This document shows positions 1 through 6,544 of a DNA stretch of 18,655 nucleotides, in pieces. Position 1 is the first letter of the stretch. Each line of letters begins with the position of its first letter. Source of the DNA: [Haemophilus] felis (lineage in GTDB: Bacteria > Pseudomonadota > Gammaproteobacteria > Enterobacterales > Pasteurellaceae); contig MUYB01000038.1 in assembly GCA_002015125.1 (NCBI GenBank), positions 1 to 18,655 on the forward strand, written 5' to 3'. Both the position numbers and the translations under genes were made by a program. Under the pieces are notes generated by a model that was given only the letters and a program-made list of their open reading frames with translations, was not told where the DNA came from and searched no databases.

Positions 1-19
1 CTATTTTGTCCATTACACC
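1..19. mobile_element. End of an insertion sequence interrupting rlmC (left edge)
   Basis: Positions 4-19, read on the minus strand, give GGTGTAATGGACAAAA. The same 16 bases occur on the plus strand at 18214-18229, where they open the mobile element after argS. The rlmC coding sequence stops matching its family exactly where this sequence begins. I infer that most of the element lies outside the window to the left. The exact boundary (19, 20 or 21) cannot be fixed because rlmC also has a run of G here, and no target-site duplication can be checked from one side. Confidence 0.6.
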
Positions 20-805
20 CCTTTTTGTTGTAATGCGTACGCACAATGCAAACCAAACCCTCCTACGCCACAGAAAAGATCCCATAATCGCTTTATTGGT
101 AAGTCTTCAACCCATTGTTGCGCTGTACGATACAATGCGCTAGCGACGGAAGGATTAGTTTGAAAAAAGCCTTGTGGACGAATAAATAAGGGAATGTGAT
201 TGAAATTTTCTTCTAACATTTGTTTCTCAGTGAGAAAAATTTCTTTTTCACCTTCCAATATTGCGGCATGCTGTGGCTGAATATTAACACTTACCACTTT
301 TAATCGCGGAAGTTTGTTTAATAATCCGCCTAACTCTCGTTGAATAAGTGGTAACTTAATTTCTGAACGCAATACAAAGCGTAGCATTAAGGAATTATCC
401 CATTGGCTTTCTGTAAGCAAAATATACTTTAATTCCCCTTTCCGCTTTTGAAGGTTATAAGGCACTAAACCTGCTCTAGGGATAAAATCCTTTAGCACAG
501 TAAAAATTGTTTGAAAATGTGCAGGATATAATGGGCAGTCAGTTAGATCTGTTAGGTTGTGTGGTTGACTTAATATCGGTCGCTCTACCACACCACTTAC
601 CGCCATTTTGGCTTTATTACGAAAACCTTGTAGCGCCGAAGGGTATGGTGCAAGCCATTCTATTTCCATATGAGATAAATCGGCAAGCTGTTGCTTCAAC
701 GCGAGATTTTTTTTGCGCCAGTTGTTGTTCATAAGGCGTGCTCAAATATTGGCAAGAGCGGCAAGTCCCAGCTTGATAATGAGAACAAGGAAAGGCTAAA
801 GACAT
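1..805 (-). pseudogene. rlmC: 23S rRNA (uracil-747-C5)-methyltransferase RlmC, frameshifted and truncated
   Basis: RlmC (RumB) is the SAM-dependent, iron-sulfur TrmA-family enzyme that methylates U747 of 23S rRNA. The start is ATG at 805, two bases after the nagZ stop, which gives MSLAFPC. The cluster cysteines are visible as C-x7-C-x2-C at the N-terminus, plus the Cys of LTDCPLY further on. The frame breaks at an eight-base A run (plus-strand T at 707-714). Seven A would join the N-terminal part to NLALKQQ and the conserved [12 protein letters not shown]. With eight, translation from 805 stops at 617 after 62 residues. The 3' part runs to the SAM motif [12 protein letters not shown] and then ends at TAA 13-15 inside a mobile-element end. 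The catalytic Cys/Glu region, about the last third of a roughly 375-residue enzyme, is missing. An alternative ATG at 820 would overlap nagZ by 14 bases. It is the last gene of hinT-ycfL-nagZ-rlmC. Confidence 0.85.
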
Positions 806-806
806 A

Positions 807-1865
807 TTAGTTGATGACATTCTCTTTATACTCAAGCCAATGTTGATGAAGTGCATTTAATTTTTTCTGATTTTCTAGCCAACGAGTTGAGCAGGTTAAG
901 ATTTGCCAACTAAGATGTTGACGTTTGAATAAGGCTTTTAAGCGCCCTTGACGTAATTCAAAATGCTGAGATGTTTCTTGCAAGTGTAGGTTGTCAAGTA
1001 CTTGAATTACTCCCTCTCGTTCATTACAAAGTAGCAGAAGATCACAACCCGCTTGTAAGGATTGTTGGCAACGTTCCACAAAATTTCCCATAAATCCAGC
1101 ACCTTTCATTCCTAAATCATCAGAAAAAATAGCACCTTTAAAATTCAGTTGTTGGCGAAGTACTTGCTTTAACCAATACTCGGAGCCGCTTGCAGGTTGA
1201 CTATCACATTGGCTATAAATAACGTGTGCAGGCATGATTCCATTGAGAAGATTTTGTTGAATAAGTTGCTGGAATGGTTGAATGTCTTGCGCAAAAATTA
1301 CTTCAGCTGGGCGATCATCAAAAGGTGTTTCCAAATGAGAGTCGGCGATAACATGCCCATGTCCTGGAAAATGTTTACCAACGCTCGCCATGCCAACTTG
1401 ATACATTCCACGAATAAAAGCAGTAGCTAACGCCGTTACTTGCTCAGGCTGAGAATGAAAACTTCTATCGTCAATAGCGCGACATTGATGTCCTAGATCC
1501 AATACAGGGGCAAAACTTAAATCAATATCTAAGGCTGCCATTTCTGCCGCCATTTGCCACCCAGCTTCTTCTGCTGCTTTCTGTTGTTGGAGTGGATTTT
1601 CTATTAAACAAGCGAAAGCTTGCATGGCAGGGAGTAATGTGAACCCTTCACGGAAACGTTGTACTCGGCCACCCTCTTGATCTACGGTAATCAACAATGG
1701 TTTTTTCACCCGTTGGCGAACCGTTTTAATTAATGCTTGAAGTTGTTCTCTATCATAAAAATTACGGCTAAATAAAATTAATCCTGCTACAAGAGGATGT
1801 TCTAATAACTCTAGTTCTTCTGGCGTGATTTCTTGCGCTTGTAGATCAATAAGTAAGGTTGACAT
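807..1865 (-). CDS. nagZ: Beta-N-acetylhexosaminidase NagZ (glycoside hydrolase family 3)
   Basis: This cytoplasmic enzyme removes N-acetylglucosamine from anhydro-muropeptides during peptidoglycan recycling. In bacteria with inducible AmpC beta-lactamase its products also act as the induction signal. The 352-residue protein (E. coli 341) shows the GH3 signatures: [11 protein letters not shown] at about residues 61-71, the substrate-binding KHFPGHG at 164-170 followed by the mobile-loop DSH at 175-177, and the nucleophile motif SDDL at 248-251. The start is ATG 1865, 11 bases after the stop of the lipoprotein gene. No good Shine-Dalgarno is visible, so translation may be coupled. Its TAA (807-809) lies two bases before the rlmC start. 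The gene looks intact although its downstream neighbour is broken. Confidence 0.96.
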   Translation of the reverse strand: MSTLLIDLQAQEITPEELELLEHPLVAGLILFSRNFYDREQLQALIKTVRQRVKKPLLITVDQEGGRVQRFREGFTLLPAMQAFACLIENPLQQQKAAEEAGWQMAAEMAALDIDLSFAPVLDLGHQCRAIDDRSFHSQPEQVTALATAFIRGMYQVGMASVGKHFPGHGHVIADSHLETPFDDRPAEVIFAQDIQPFQQLIQQNLLNGIMPAHVIYSQCDSQPASGSEYWLKQVLRQQLNFKGAIFSDDLGMKGAGFMGNFVERCQQSLQAGCDLLLLCNEREGVIQVLDNLHLQETSQHFELRQGRLKALFKRQHLSWQILTCSTRWLENQKKLNALHQHWLEYKENVIN

Positions 1866-1876
1866 AGTTTATGCGA

Positions 1877-2218
1877 TTAATGAATGTATAAACGGTAGTT
1901 AAAGCTCTCTGCAGTTGGTTTTGTTAATTCAATGGCTTGAGCTTCATTCGGCGCTAAGGACAAAGTTGTTTGCTTGGTTAGCGTCGGTTGGCTTAGTCCA
2001 TTTTTGTCATACCAAAAAAGATGATAATACAACTGCATAGGTTGAGTGCTGATATTTTTTATTCGCGCAGAGGATTCAGATAAAGAAGCCTCAATGCGAG
2101 GCGCTAGCGCTGAATCTATATTTAAAATTGGCTGTGTTTTTTTCAATAAATTGACAGGTTGAGAACTCCCACAACCTGTTAATATCAATGCCAGCAAAAA
2201 TATTGCGTATTTTTTCAT
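1877..2218 (-). CDS. ycfL: YcfL-type (DUF1425) small lipoprotein
   Basis: This 113-residue protein has a clear lipoprotein signal peptide: two lysines, a hydrophobic stretch, and the lipobox L-T-G-C with the lipidated Cys at residue 16, followed by GSS. Residue 17 is not Asp, so sorting to the outer membrane is expected. The mature part fits the YcfL/DUF1425 fold, with a conserved YYHLFWYDKNG segment at about 64-74. Its function is unknown. In enterics ycfL lies between hinT and nagZ together with lpoB and thiK. Here lpoB and thiK are absent and the order is hinT-ycfL-nagZ. Its ATG overlaps the hinT stop by one base (TAATG at 2216-2220), which implies translational coupling. The family call rests on length, lipobox, the aromatic motif and gene order. 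Confidence 0.78.
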   Translation of the reverse strand: MKKYAIFLLALILTGCGSSQPVNLLKKTQPILNIDSALAPRIEASLSESSARIKNISTQPMQLYYHLFWYDKNGLSQPTLTKQTTLSLAPNEAQAIELTKPTAESFNYRLYIH

Positions 2219-2568
2219 TATTTTGCCAACATTTTGCCTAAAGGCTCACCGCCTACTAAGTGCATATGTAGGTGAAACACCTCCTGACCACCATGTTTAT
2301 TACAATTTACAATTAAACGGTAGCCATCTTCAGCAATACCCGCTTCTTTGGCGAGTTTAGCGGCGACGGTAAACAATCGCCCGAGAGTTTGTTCATCTTC
2401 AGAACTTACTTCATTTACTGTTGGAATAATTTTATTTGGAATAATTAAAATATGGGTTTTTGCTTGTGGTGCGATGTCGGAGAATGCGGTAACTAAGTCG
2501 TCTTGATATAAAATATTAGTAGGGATCTCACGTCGAATAATACGACTAAAAATGGTTTCTGTGCTCAT
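2218..2568 (-). CDS. hinT: HIT-family purine nucleoside phosphoramidase HinT
   Basis: HinT hydrolyses AMP-N-epsilon-lysine-type phosphoramidates and aminoacyl-adenylates. It acts as a cytoplasmic homodimer. The 116-residue protein carries the catalytic histidine triad as [10 protein letters not shown], with His 99, 101 and 103, and the N-terminal [11 protein letters not shown] typical of the family. It starts at ATG 2568. A Shine-Dalgarno AAGG lies about six bases upstream (the plus strand shows cctt near 2574-2577). It is the first gene of the minus-strand operon hinT-ycfL-nagZ-rlmC, and its promoter must lie in the 519-bp gap shared with focA. Length and motif leave little doubt. Confidence 0.96.
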   Translation of the reverse strand: MSTETIFSRIIRREIPTNILYQDDLVTAFSDIAPQAKTHILIIPNKIIPTVNEVSSEDEQTLGRLFTVAAKLAKEAGIAEDGYRLIVNCNKHGGQEVFHLHMHLVGGEPLGKMLAK

Positions 2569-2689
2569 AAGTACCTTCTGTTGTTGATTTTTTAGTAAAT
2601 GCTTATTTTGTCATAACTCTTGGATAGATATTTTGTATGTGAGCTACCAAATTTTGATAGGTCTTAAATATCTGTTTAGAGGGAAAATT

Positions 2690-2841
2690 ATGAATAAAAT
2701 TTTAAAGTGAAATTTAGTTTTGCTAATAATACATCAGTGATTATCAGAGAGCTAGCAAAAAGTCCTACTAAAGCCTATGTAATTCAACTAGTTGCAGCTA
2801 GTCTTATTGATGCGTTAATTGTAGCAATAGAGGTAACATAG
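2690..2841 (+). other. Possible small ORF or gene relic in the hinT-focA gap
   Basis: A good ribosome site (AGAGGG, 2678-2683) lies six bases before ATG 2690, but that frame gives only MNKILK and stops at 2708-2710. Shifting one frame gives an open stretch from GTG 2707 to TAG 2839-2841: 44 codons ending in a hydrophobic segment (AYVIQLVAASLIDALIVAI) that could span a membrane. The two pieces together look like one short gene with a one-base shift, or chance in AT-rich DNA. I do not recognise the product. The segment is less AT-rich than the DNA on its right. Confidence 0.2.
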
Positions 2842-2877
2842 GATTAAAATATAGCTATTAACTTATTCTATAATTAT

Positions 2878-2918
2878 TGTTAAATATATGTTAAATTTAT
2901 TTTAAATAAAAGTTAATG
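2878..2918 (+). promoter_or_regulatory. Tandem ArcA-type direct repeats upstream of focA
   Basis: Four related octamers lie exactly 11 bp apart: TGTTAAAT at 2878, TGTTAAAT at 2889, TTTTAAAT at 2900 and AGTTAATG at 2911. ArcA, the anaerobic response regulator, is known to bind arrays of TGTTAA-like direct repeats at about 11-bp spacing, and it activates the focA-pfl operon in E. coli. The array lies 170-210 bases before the focA start. A half FNR-like word TTGAT follows at 2921-2925. The sequence shows the repeats; binding by ArcA is inferred. Confidence 0.55.
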
Positions 2919-3010
2919 CGTTGATAAATATAGTTTTTTTGTTGGATTCTTACCTATTTGTTAAATGGTTTTTGACCTAAAAAGGACTTTTATTTTGAGC
3001 TGAAAATTTC

Positions 3011-3016
3011 TATAAT
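3011..3016 (+). promoter_or_regulatory. Candidate focA -10 element (TATAAT)
   Basis: A perfect TATAAT lies 72 bases before the focA ATG, with no good -35 at 16-18 bases upstream. This is what an activator-dependent promoter would look like. A TTGAC word at 2972-2976 is about 43-50 bases before the predicted start site and could be half of an FNR site, but its partner half is poor. In DNA this AT-rich a TATAAT can arise by chance. Confidence 0.4.
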
Positions 3017-3087
3017 TAACAAATCTTATAAAAAATAAAATTTTTTGATATTTTTATCTAAAAATTCACTTCAAATCGGTATCTTGA

Positions 3088-3939
3088 ATGAAAACGGAAG
3101 ATTCAATTTCAACTTGTATCCAATCTCCAGCCACTATGGCAAAAATCGGCGAAGATGTCGGTGTCTATAAAGCAACTAAAAAACAATTTTATTCTTTCTT
3201 TTCTGCAATTCCTGCGGGTGCTTTTATTGCTATTGCTTTTGTGTTTTATACAACAACGCAAACTGCTAATGGCGCAGTGTCTTGGGGATTGAGCAAGCTA
3301 GTGGGAGGGATTGTGTTCTCCCTTGGGGTAATTATGGTTGTTGTTTGTGGTTCCGAATTATTTACATCTTCTACAATGACTGCAGTTGCTCGTGTAAGTG
3401 GCAGAATTTCAACAGTTCAGATGCTACGAAATTGGGTTGTGGTTTATTTTGGTAATTTTGTCGGTGCGATTTGTATTGTGCTATTAACTTGGTTTGCTGG
3501 ACAAATCATGACTGCGGACGGTCAATGGGGATTAACTATTTTAAAAACTGCTCAACATAAAATTCATCACACTTGGGTGGAAGCATTCAGTTTGGGCATT
3601 TTCTGTAACATTATGGTGTGTATTGCGGTGTGGATGACTTATGCGGGCAAAACCTTAACGGATAAAGCCTTTATTATGATTTTACCTATTTCTATGTTTG
3701 TGGCATCAGGCTTTGAGCATAGCGTGGCGAATATGTTTATGATTCCAATGGGGATTATAACAGCCCACTTTACAGGGCCTGAATTCTGGCAAGCGATCAA
3801 TGTTGATCCTGCTCAGTTCGCCGATTTAGATGTTTATCATTTTGTTGTAAAAAATTTAATCCCTGTAACATTAGGGAATATTGTTGGTGGTGCAGGTTGT
3901 GTGGCGTTAAGCCAATGGTATATCAACCGCCCACATTAA
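3088..3939 (+). CDS. focA: Formate channel FocA (FNT family)
   Basis: FocA is a pentameric inner-membrane channel that exports formate made by pyruvate formate-lyase and reimports it at low pH. The 283-residue protein aligns along its length with E. coli FocA (285). Visible landmarks are AKIGEDVGVYKATK near the N-terminus, the omega-loop LFTSS at 91-95, QWGL before a histidine-rich loop, and SGFEHSVANMFMIPMGI with gating His 211 (E. coli His209). Six hydrophobic segments are evident. ATG 3088 is chosen because residues upstream of the internal Met at 17 (ATG 3136) also align with the family. The ribosome site is weak. It is first in focA-pflB, with 88 bases before pflB and a stem-loop between. 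Anaerobic control is likely from the upstream ArcA-like array. Confidence 0.96.
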   Translation: MKTEDSISTCIQSPATMAKIGEDVGVYKATKKQFYSFFSAIPAGAFIAIAFVFYTTTQTANGAVSWGLSKLVGGIVFSLGVIMVVVCGSELFTSSTMTAVARVSGRISTVQMLRNWVVVYFGNFVGAICIVLLTWFAGQIMTADGQWGLTILKTAQHKIHHTWVEAFSLGIFCNIMVCIAVWMTYAGKTLTDKAFIMILPISMFVASGFEHSVANMFMIPMGIITAHFTGPEFWQAINVDPAQFADLDVYHFVVKNLIPVTLGNIVGGAGCVALSQWYINRPH

Positions 3940-3948
3940 GTTAGGTTG

Positions 3949-3980
3949 CAAAGACTGAGCTTCTAAAAAGCTCATCTTTG
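3949..3980 (+). promoter_or_regulatory. Stem-loop in the focA-pflB intergenic region
   Basis: CAAAGA (3949-3954), a bulged C, then TGAGCTT (3956-3962) pairs perfectly with AAGCTCA TCTTTG (3968-3980) across a five-base loop: a 13-bp stem with one bulge. No T-run follows (the next bases are TGTGTATTT), so it is not a typical intrinsic terminator. It starts 9 bases after the focA stop and ends 47 bases before pflB. A role in 3'-end protection of focA mRNA or in raising pflB over focA is inferred. Confidence 0.6.
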
Positions 3981-4027
3981 TGTGTATTTCAAGGGTTTTT
4001 ATTTCTAATTTATAGAAGGTATTTAAT

Positions 4028-6352
4028 ATGACTCAATTAACAGAAGAGCAAAAAAAAGCGTGGGAAGGGTTTGCTGCAGGTGAATGGCAAACTGATGTAA
4101 ATGTTCGAGATTTTATCCAAAAAAACTATACGCCTTATGAGGGCGATGAATCTTTCTTAGCTGATGCAACTGAAGCAACTAAAGAGCTTTGGGCTGATGT
4201 GATGGAAAAAATCAAAGTCGAAAACAAAACTCATGAGCCGTATGATATTGATTGTGATACTCCATCAACAATCACTTCACACGCACCAGGTTATATCAAC
4301 AAAGATTTAGAAAAAATCGTCGGTTTACAAACTGATGCGCCATTAAAACGTGCCATTATGCCGTTTGGTGGTATCAATATGGTGAAAGGGTCTTGTAAAG
4401 TTTACCGTCGTGAACTTAACCCAGAAATCGAACATATCTTTACCGAATATCGTAAAACCCACAACCAAGGGGTATTTGATGTTTACACCCCTGATATTTT
4501 ACGTTGCCGTCGTTCAGGTGTAATCACAGGTTTGCCTGATGCTTACGGTCGTGGACGTATCATTGGTGACTATCGTCGTATGGCGCTTTATGGTGCAGAT
4601 TTCTTAATGAAAGATAAATTTAAACAATTTACTTCATTACAAGAAAAATTAGAGCGTGGTGAAGATATTCAAGCGACTATTCAATTGCGTGAAGAAATCG
4701 CAGAACAACATCGCGCTTTAGGCAAAATGAAAGAAATGGCAGCGAGCTATGGTTATGATATTTCAGGTCCAGCCACGAACGCGCAAGAAGCGGTACAATG
4801 GACTTACTTTGCTTACCTTGCCGCAGTGAAATCACAAAACGGTGCCGCCATGTCATTCGGTCGTGTATCTACCTTCTTAGATATTTACATTGAGCGCGAC
4901 TTAAAAGCAGGCAAAATCACTGAACAAGAAGCCCAAGAATTAATGGATCACTTGGTGATGAAATTACGTATGGTGCGCTTCTTACGTACCCCAGAATACG
5001 ATCAATTATTCTCTGGTGACCCAATGTGGGCAACGGAAACTTTCGCAGGTATGGGCTTAGACGGTCGTACATTAGTAACCAAAAACAGCTTCCGTTTATT
5101 ACACACCCTTTACACCATGGGTCCATCACCTGAACCAAACTTAACTATTCTTTGGTCAGAACAATTACCAGACGGTTTCAAACGCTATGCTGCGAAAGTA
5201 TCTATCGAAACTTCATCTGTTCAATATGAAAACGACGACTTAATGCGTCCAGATTTCCAAAACGATGACTACGCAATTGCGTGCTGTGTATCCCCAATGG
5301 TGGTGGGTAAACAAATGCAATTCTTCGGTGCTCGCGCAAACTTAGCGAAAACCTTGTTATACGCAATCAACGGCGGTGTGGATGAGAAATCAGGCGACCA
5401 AGTAGGTCCAAAAACTGATCCAATTAAATCAGAATACTTAGACTACGATGATGTAATGACTCGCCTTGACAGTTTCATGGATTGGTTAGCAAAACAATAT
5501 GTAACTGCGTTAAATATCATCCACTTTATGCACGATAAATATGCCTATGAATCTGCATTAATGGCGTTACATGATCGTGATGTTGTGCGCACCATGGCGT
5601 GTGGTATCGCAGGTCTTTCTGTGGCAGCAGACTCACTTGCCGCGATTAAATACGCGAAAGTGAAACCAATTCGTGGCGACATCGACATCAAAAACAAAGC
5701 AGGCGAAGTTATTGGCGTGGCGAAAGATGTGGCGATTGACTTCGAAATCGAAGGCGAATATCCACAATTTGGTAACAATGATAACCGCGTGGACGACATT
5801 GCGTGCTACCTTGTTGAAACTTTCATGAAGAAAATCCAAAAATTGGGTACTTACCGCAACGCTACACCAACACAATCTGTGTTAACCATTACTTCAAACG
5901 TGGTTTATGGTAAGAAAACAGGTAACACCCCAGACGGTCGTCGTGCAGGCGCACCATTCGGACCAGGTGCAAACCCAATGCACGGGCGTGATCAAAAAGG
6001 TGCTGTAGCGTCATTGACCTCTGTGGCGAAATTACCATTTGCTTATGCTAAAGACGGTATTTCTTATACATTCTCTATCGTTCCTAATGCATTAGGTAAA
6101 GATTTAGAATCACAAAAACGTAATCTTGCTGGTTTAATGGACGGTTATTTCCACCATGAAGCAGAAGTTGAAGGCGGTCAACACTTGAATGTGAACGTAA
6201 TGAACCGTGAGATGTTGTTAGATGCAATGGAAAACCCTGAAAAATATCCGCAATTAACTATTCGTGTTTCAGGCTATGCAGTGCGTTTCAACTCTTTAAC
6301 TAAAGAGCAACAACAAGATGTAATCACTCGTACATTTACACAATCCATGTAA
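4028..6352 (+). CDS. pflB: Pyruvate formate-lyase (formate C-acetyltransferase) PflB
   Basis: This glycyl-radical enzyme converts pyruvate and CoA to acetyl-CoA and formate in anaerobic cytoplasm. The 774-residue protein has the adjacent catalytic cysteines 419-420 in [12 protein letters not shown] and the radical glycine 749 in RVSGYAVRF near the C-terminus. The PFL domain fills about residues 1-625 and the glycine-radical domain the rest. It is 14 residues longer than E. coli PflB. The extra length is at about 550-568, after VKPIR, where a [16 protein letters not shown] segment replaces a short loop; I believe this is usual in Pasteurellaceae. A Shine-Dalgarno AGAAGG precedes ATG 4028. It is cotranscribed with focA. 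The activase gene pflA, normally next to it, is not in this window. The enzyme needs that activase to form the glycyl radical. Confidence 0.98.
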   Translation: MTQLTEEQKKAWEGFAAGEWQTDVNVRDFIQKNYTPYEGDESFLADATEATKELWADVMEKIKVENKTHEPYDIDCDTPSTITSHAPGYINKDLEKIVGLQTDAPLKRAIMPFGGINMVKGSCKVYRRELNPEIEHIFTEYRKTHNQGVFDVYTPDILRCRRSGVITGLPDAYGRGRIIGDYRRMALYGADFLMKDKFKQFTSLQEKLERGEDIQATIQLREEIAEQHRALGKMKEMAASYGYDISGPATNAQEAVQWTYFAYLAAVKSQNGAAMSFGRVSTFLDIYIERDLKAGKITEQEAQELMDHLVMKLRMVRFLRTPEYDQLFSGDPMWATETFAGMGLDGRTLVTKNSFRLLHTLYTMGPSPEPNLTILWSEQLPDGFKRYAAKVSIETSSVQYENDDLMRPDFQNDDYAIACCVSPMVVGKQMQFFGARANLAKTLLYAINGGVDEKSGDQVGPKTDPIKSEYLDYDDVMTRLDSFMDWLAKQYVTALNIIHFMHDKYAYESALMALHDRDVVRTMACGIAGLSVAADSLAAIKYAKVKPIRGDIDIKNKAGEVIGVAKDVAIDFEIEGEYPQFGNNDNRVDDIACYLVETFMKKIQKLGTYRNATPTQSVLTITSNVVYGKKTGNTPDGRRAGAPFGPGANPMHGRDQKGAVASLTSVAKLPFAYAKDGISYTFSIVPNALGKDLESQKRNLAGLMDGYFHHEAEVEGGQHLNVNVMNREMLLDAMENPEKYPQLTIRVSGYAVRFNSLTKEQQQDVITRTFTQSM

Positions 6353-6391
6353 TCTGATTACTCATTTGTAAAAAAGCCGTTTGCCGAAATG

Positions 6392-6441
6392 ATCTGCACC
6401 CCAAAAGTTGGACTAACCAATCAACTTATTAAGGTGCAGAT
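6392..6441. mobile_element. IS3/IS150-like terminal remnant, fused ends
   Basis: ATCTGCACC (6392-6400) and GGTGCAGAT (6433-6441) are perfect inverted copies. Inside them AAGTTG (6405-6410) pairs with CAACTT (6422-6427). The left arm continues as CCCCAAAAGTTGGAC, the form seen at ends of IS3-family (IS150-group) elements. With both ends only 14 bases apart, this is a collapsed element or a miniature relic without a transposase. It is followed by six T, so it could also fold as a terminator for pflB. Confidence 0.5.
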
Positions 6442-6503
6442 TTTTTATTCTAGCTAGAACTATTTAAAGGCCTAAGTACTAATACTTGGTGAATGAGTAT
6501 AAA

Positions 6504-6529
6504 CAAAAGCGGACTTTCGCCCGCTTTTG
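6504..6529 (-). terminator. Intrinsic terminator of metE, possibly bidirectional
   Basis: CAAAAGCGG (6504-6512) pairs perfectly with CCGCTTTTG (6521-6529) across an eight-base loop. Read on the minus strand the stem ends in CCGCTTTTGTTTAT, a T-rich tail 16-40 bases after the metE stop. On the plus strand the tail is TTTTGATTGAG, so it may also stop pflB transcripts. Confidence 0.8.
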
Positions 6530-6544
6530 ATTGAGTCTTATAAA

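Noticed and set aside
707..714. Phase variation of rlmC through the eight-base A run
   Set aside because: The run is short, and the gene also lacks its catalytic end, so switching the frame would not restore function.
3045..3060. An FNR site at TTGATATTTTTATC just before focA
   Set aside because: Only the TTGAT half fits, and the second half does not match ATCAA at the required spacing. In DNA this AT-rich it is not distinguishable from chance.
2569..3087. A structured small RNA or riboswitch in the 519-bp gap
   Set aside because: No strong stem-loop with a T-run, and no riboswitch core, could be recognised. Only promoter-type elements and a doubtful short ORF were seen.
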